A DNA stretch of 45,494 nt from Candidatus Amunia macphersoniae (GTDB lineage Bacteria > Chloroflexota > Dormibacteria > Aeolococcales > Aeolococcaceae). Each line of letters opens with the position of its first letter. The stretch's first letter is position 1. Positions 43,667 through 45,494 of this stretch are shown piece by piece. Below the pieces are notes generated by a model, which did no database searches, had not been told where the DNA came from, and was given only the letters and a program-made list of their open reading frames with translations. The position numbers and the translations under genes were made by a program. The stretch spans positions 64,966 to 110,459 of the forward strand of contig JAEKNN010000058.1 in the NCBI GenBank assembly GCA_016464795.1, read 5' to 3'.

Positions 43667-45055
43667 CTACAGCGGAAGCTGACTGGTGTCGATGTTGCGC
43701 AGCTGCTTGAGCATCCGCGCCTTGCCACGCATGCCCTTGGCGCCCTTGCCGCCGGCACCGAGCATCTTCATCATCGCCTGCATCTGATCGAAGCCCTTGA
43801 GCAGCTTGTTGACCTCGGCGATCGAGGAGCCGCTGCCGGCGGCGATGCGCTTGCGGCGCGAACCCTTGATCACCTCGGGGTGACGGCGTTCCTGGGTAGT
43901 CATGGAGAGAACTATCGCCTCCATCCGTGCCAGGTCCTTCTCGCCGGGGATCGCGCCGCCCTGCTGCTGCGCCTGGGCGAGCAGCTTCTTGCCCCCCGGC
44001 ATCATCCCGAAGACTCCTTCCAGCGGCCCCATCTTGCGCACCTGGCGCATCTGCTCCAGCCAGTCCTGCATGGTCAGCTTGCCTGCGAAGGAGCGCTCCA
44101 GCATCTCCTCGGCATGCGCCTGGTCGACGTTCTCCTGGGCCCGCTCGATGAGCGTGAGAATGTCGCCCATGCCGAGGATTCGCGACGCCATGCGGTCGGG
44201 AGCGAACGCCTCGAACTCCGACACCTTCTCGCCGATGCCGCAGTACAGGATTGGCTTGCCGATCGCCTCGCGCATCGACAGCGCGGCGCCGCCCCTGGCG
44301 TCACCGTCCAGCTTGGTGAGGATCACGCCCTCGACACCGACAGCCTCCTCGAACGCCCTGGCGACGTTGACCGCCTCCTGGCCGGTCATGGCGTCGACCA
44401 CCAGCACTGTGTCGTGGACCTCGACCGTGCGGCGAACCTCGGTGAGCTCGTCGAGCATCACCTGGTCGATCTGCAGGCGGCCGGCGGTGTCGAGGATGAC
44501 CACGTCGCAGTTGAGCCGTTTGGCTTCGTCGACGCCGCGGCGGCACAGCTCGGGAGGTTTGGCTCTCCCGTCAGGCATGGCAACCGGGATCTGGTTGTCC
44601 TTGCCCAGGCGCTCAAGCTGCAGAGCCGCGGCCGGCCGGTAGGTGTCGGCGGCGACCAGCAGCGGGCGGTGGCCTTCCTTGCGCACCGCCAGCGCCAGCT
44701 TGGCGGCGGTGGTCGTCTTGCCGGAGCCCTGCAATCCCAGCAGCATCACCACAGTTGGAGGCTGAGGCTGGTAGCGCAGCTTGCGCTGCTCACCGCCGAG
44801 CAGGGCGGTGAGCTCGTCGTTGACGATCTTGACGATGTTCTGCCCCGGGGTCAGCGACTCCAGCACCTCGGTCTGGACCGCTCGCTCACGGATGCGCTCG
44901 ACGAAGGCCCGGGCGACCTTGAAGTTGACGTCGGCTTCGAGCAGGGCCAGGCGCACCTCGCGCAACCCGGCCTCGACGTCCTCCTTGCTCAGCTTGCCCT
45001 TGCCAGAGAACCGCTTGAAGACGTCGCCGAGGCGATCGGACAGGGAGTCGAACAT
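43667..45055 (-). CDS. ffh: Signal recognition particle protein Ffh
   Basis: This 462-residue SRP54 GTPase targets membrane proteins with SRP RNA. The N domain (1-95) is followed by the G domain (G1 [14 protein letters not shown] at 106-119, then DTAGRLQ and [12 protein letters not shown]) and the Met-rich M domain (about 310-450, [11 protein letters not shown], then [12 protein letters not shown], the RNA-binding loop). The C-terminus ([18 protein letters not shown]) is short. ATG at 45055 overlaps the ylxM stop as TGATG. The ylxM-ffh-rpsP order is conserved. Confidence 0.98.
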   Translation of the reverse strand: MFDSLSDRLGDVFKRFSGKGKLSKEDVEAGLREVRLALLEADVNFKVARAFVERIRERAVQTEVLESLTPGQNIVKIVNDELTALLGGEQRKLRYQPQPPTVVMLLGLQGSGKTTTAAKLALAVRKEGHRPLLVAADTYRPAAALQLERLGKDNQIPVAMPDGRAKPPELCRRGVDEAKRLNCDVVILDTAGRLQIDQVMLDELTEVRRTVEVHDTVLVVDAMTGQEAVNVARAFEEAVGVEGVILTKLDGDARGGAALSMREAIGKPILYCGIGEKVSEFEAFAPDRMASRILGMGDILTLIERAQENVDQAHAEEMLERSFAGKLTMQDWLEQMRQVRKMGPLEGVFGMMPGGKKLLAQAQQQGGAIPGEKDLARMEAIVLSMTTQERRHPEVIKGSRRKRIAAGSGSSIAEVNKLLKGFDQMQAMMKMLGAGGKGAKGMRGKARMLKQLRNIDTSQLPL

Positions 45056-45390
45056 CAGGGTGTCCTCCGCTCCAGCAGGTCAACCCGAGACCGCAGCCGC
45101 GCCTCCAGCGCGTCGCGTCGTCGCAGCTCCTCGGCGAGCCCGAGCCGCGCCTCGAGATGCTCGAGCTGCGCGATCGCCCGGCGAACCAGGTCGTGCGCGC
45201 CGCTGCGCGTGCAGGCGAGGTGCTCGGCCAGCTCGGTGATCGACCAGTCCTCGTCCAGATGGAGGCGGCACGCCTCGCGCTGATGGTCGGTGAGCACACC
45301 TCCATACACATCGAGCAGGCGCTGGTGGCGCGCGTTCTCGTCGGCGTCCGTGGCCGGCGCCGGCGGCGCCGTCGGGTGTGTCAAGGGCAA
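45055..45390 (-). CDS. YlxM-family putative HTH protein
   Basis: This 111-residue protein has an N-terminal extension of about 24 residues, then the YlxM-like HTH region: LLDVYGGVLTDHQREACRLHL, DWSITELAEHLACTRSGAHDLVRRA (in parts) and a coiled C-terminal helix. YlxM has a predicted helix-turn-helix fold and is almost always adjacent to ffh; its function is unclear, perhaps modulating SRP. No ATG is available: TTG at 45390 starts 9 nt after a TACGCT box, and TTG at 45384 is an alternative. Confidence 0.8.
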   Translation of the reverse strand: MPLTHPTAPPAPATDADENARHQRLLDVYGGVLTDHQREACRLHLDEDWSITELAEHLACTRSGAHDLVRRAIAQLEHLEARLGLAEELRRRDALEARLRSRVDLLERRTP

Positions 45391-45399
45391 AGCCTTGAC

Positions 45400-45405
45400 A
45401 GCGTA
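45400..45405 (-). promoter_or_regulatory. -10 box of ylxM-ffh, leaderless type
   Basis: The minus strand reads TACGCT, the same hexamer as at 40360-40365, with 9 nt to the TTG at 45390. No ribosome-binding site lies in between. A start point 7-9 nt downstream would make the mRNA leaderless. Confidence 0.4.
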
Positions 45406-45494
45406 TCAGCCTAGTGACGCGCGGCGCGCTGCACTGATGTGGAAGTTTTTTTCAAGGGGGGCGAGGGCGGGGAGCGCCGCCGAGGTCAGAGAGC

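Noticed and set aside
45420..45452. T-run (45446-45452) after GC-rich sequence, terminator-like on the plus strand
   Set aside because: The GC-rich palindrome is too far from the T-run and no plus-strand gene ends here.

Overview
The window is about 45.5 kb of high-GC bacterial chromosome. It is densely packed and almost entirely on the minus strand; the only plus-strand gene is a small DoxX-like membrane protein at 40373-40804. Nearly every gene is a recognisable housekeeping gene, and there is no mobile element, tRNA, rRNA or CRISPR array that I can see. The mix suggests a GC-rich lineage of the Terrabacteria type, such as Chloroflexota, Actinomycetota or Dormibacterota: a sigma-B/F-like factor with an RsbW-like partner, archaeal/eukaryal-type ProRS, HslUV, an AroK-AroB fusion, OpuC-type transport, short -10 boxes right in front of start codons, and GTG/TTG starts. 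I lean towards a Dormibacterota/Chloroflexota-like organism, but sequence alone does not settle this.

Layout, read in the direction of transcription (right to left). (1) 45390-40811: ylxM, ffh, rpsP, khpA, rimM, trmD, rplS, yraN (signal recognition particle, ribosome and tRNA maturation). (2) 40286-37861: comM and dprA (transformation-related). (3) 37758-33246: topA, hslV, hslU, ending in two tandem hairpins. (4) 32960-24535: rpsB, tsf, pyrH, frr, uppS, cdsA, dxr, rseP, ispG (translation, then isoprenoid and lipid precursors), preceded by two copies of a 33-bp repeat and a structured leader. (5) 24406-21039: an OpuC-like compatible-solute ABC transporter whose binding protein is circularly permuted. 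(6) proS, rel, then hisS-aspS, each with its own promoter. (7) 13586-11773: two small membrane proteins, an RsbW-like protein and a sigma-B/F-family factor, with a sigma-B-type promoter in front of the RsbW gene. (8) 11676-1: alaS, an FtsA-like ATPase, a bitopic baseplate-J-like protein, ruvX, mltG, aroE, a prepilin-peptidase-like protein, aroC, aroKB and aroQ (cut by the window edge).

Genes inside operons are mostly joined by 4-nt ATGA or GTGA overlaps, so translational coupling is the rule. At operon heads, TANNNT boxes repeatedly lie 6-9 nt before the start codon, which points to leaderless mRNAs.

The most unusual object is the solute-binding lipoprotein at 21039-22049. Its C-terminal half precedes its N-terminal half, and they are joined by a Gly/Ser linker that looks like a relic lipoprotein N-terminus. 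Other points of interest are the FtsA-like/baseplate-J-like pair in the aro operon, a prepilin peptidase without its cysteine motif, the repeats before rpsB, the sigma-B-type promoter, and low-complexity extensions on HslU and several ribosomal proteins.
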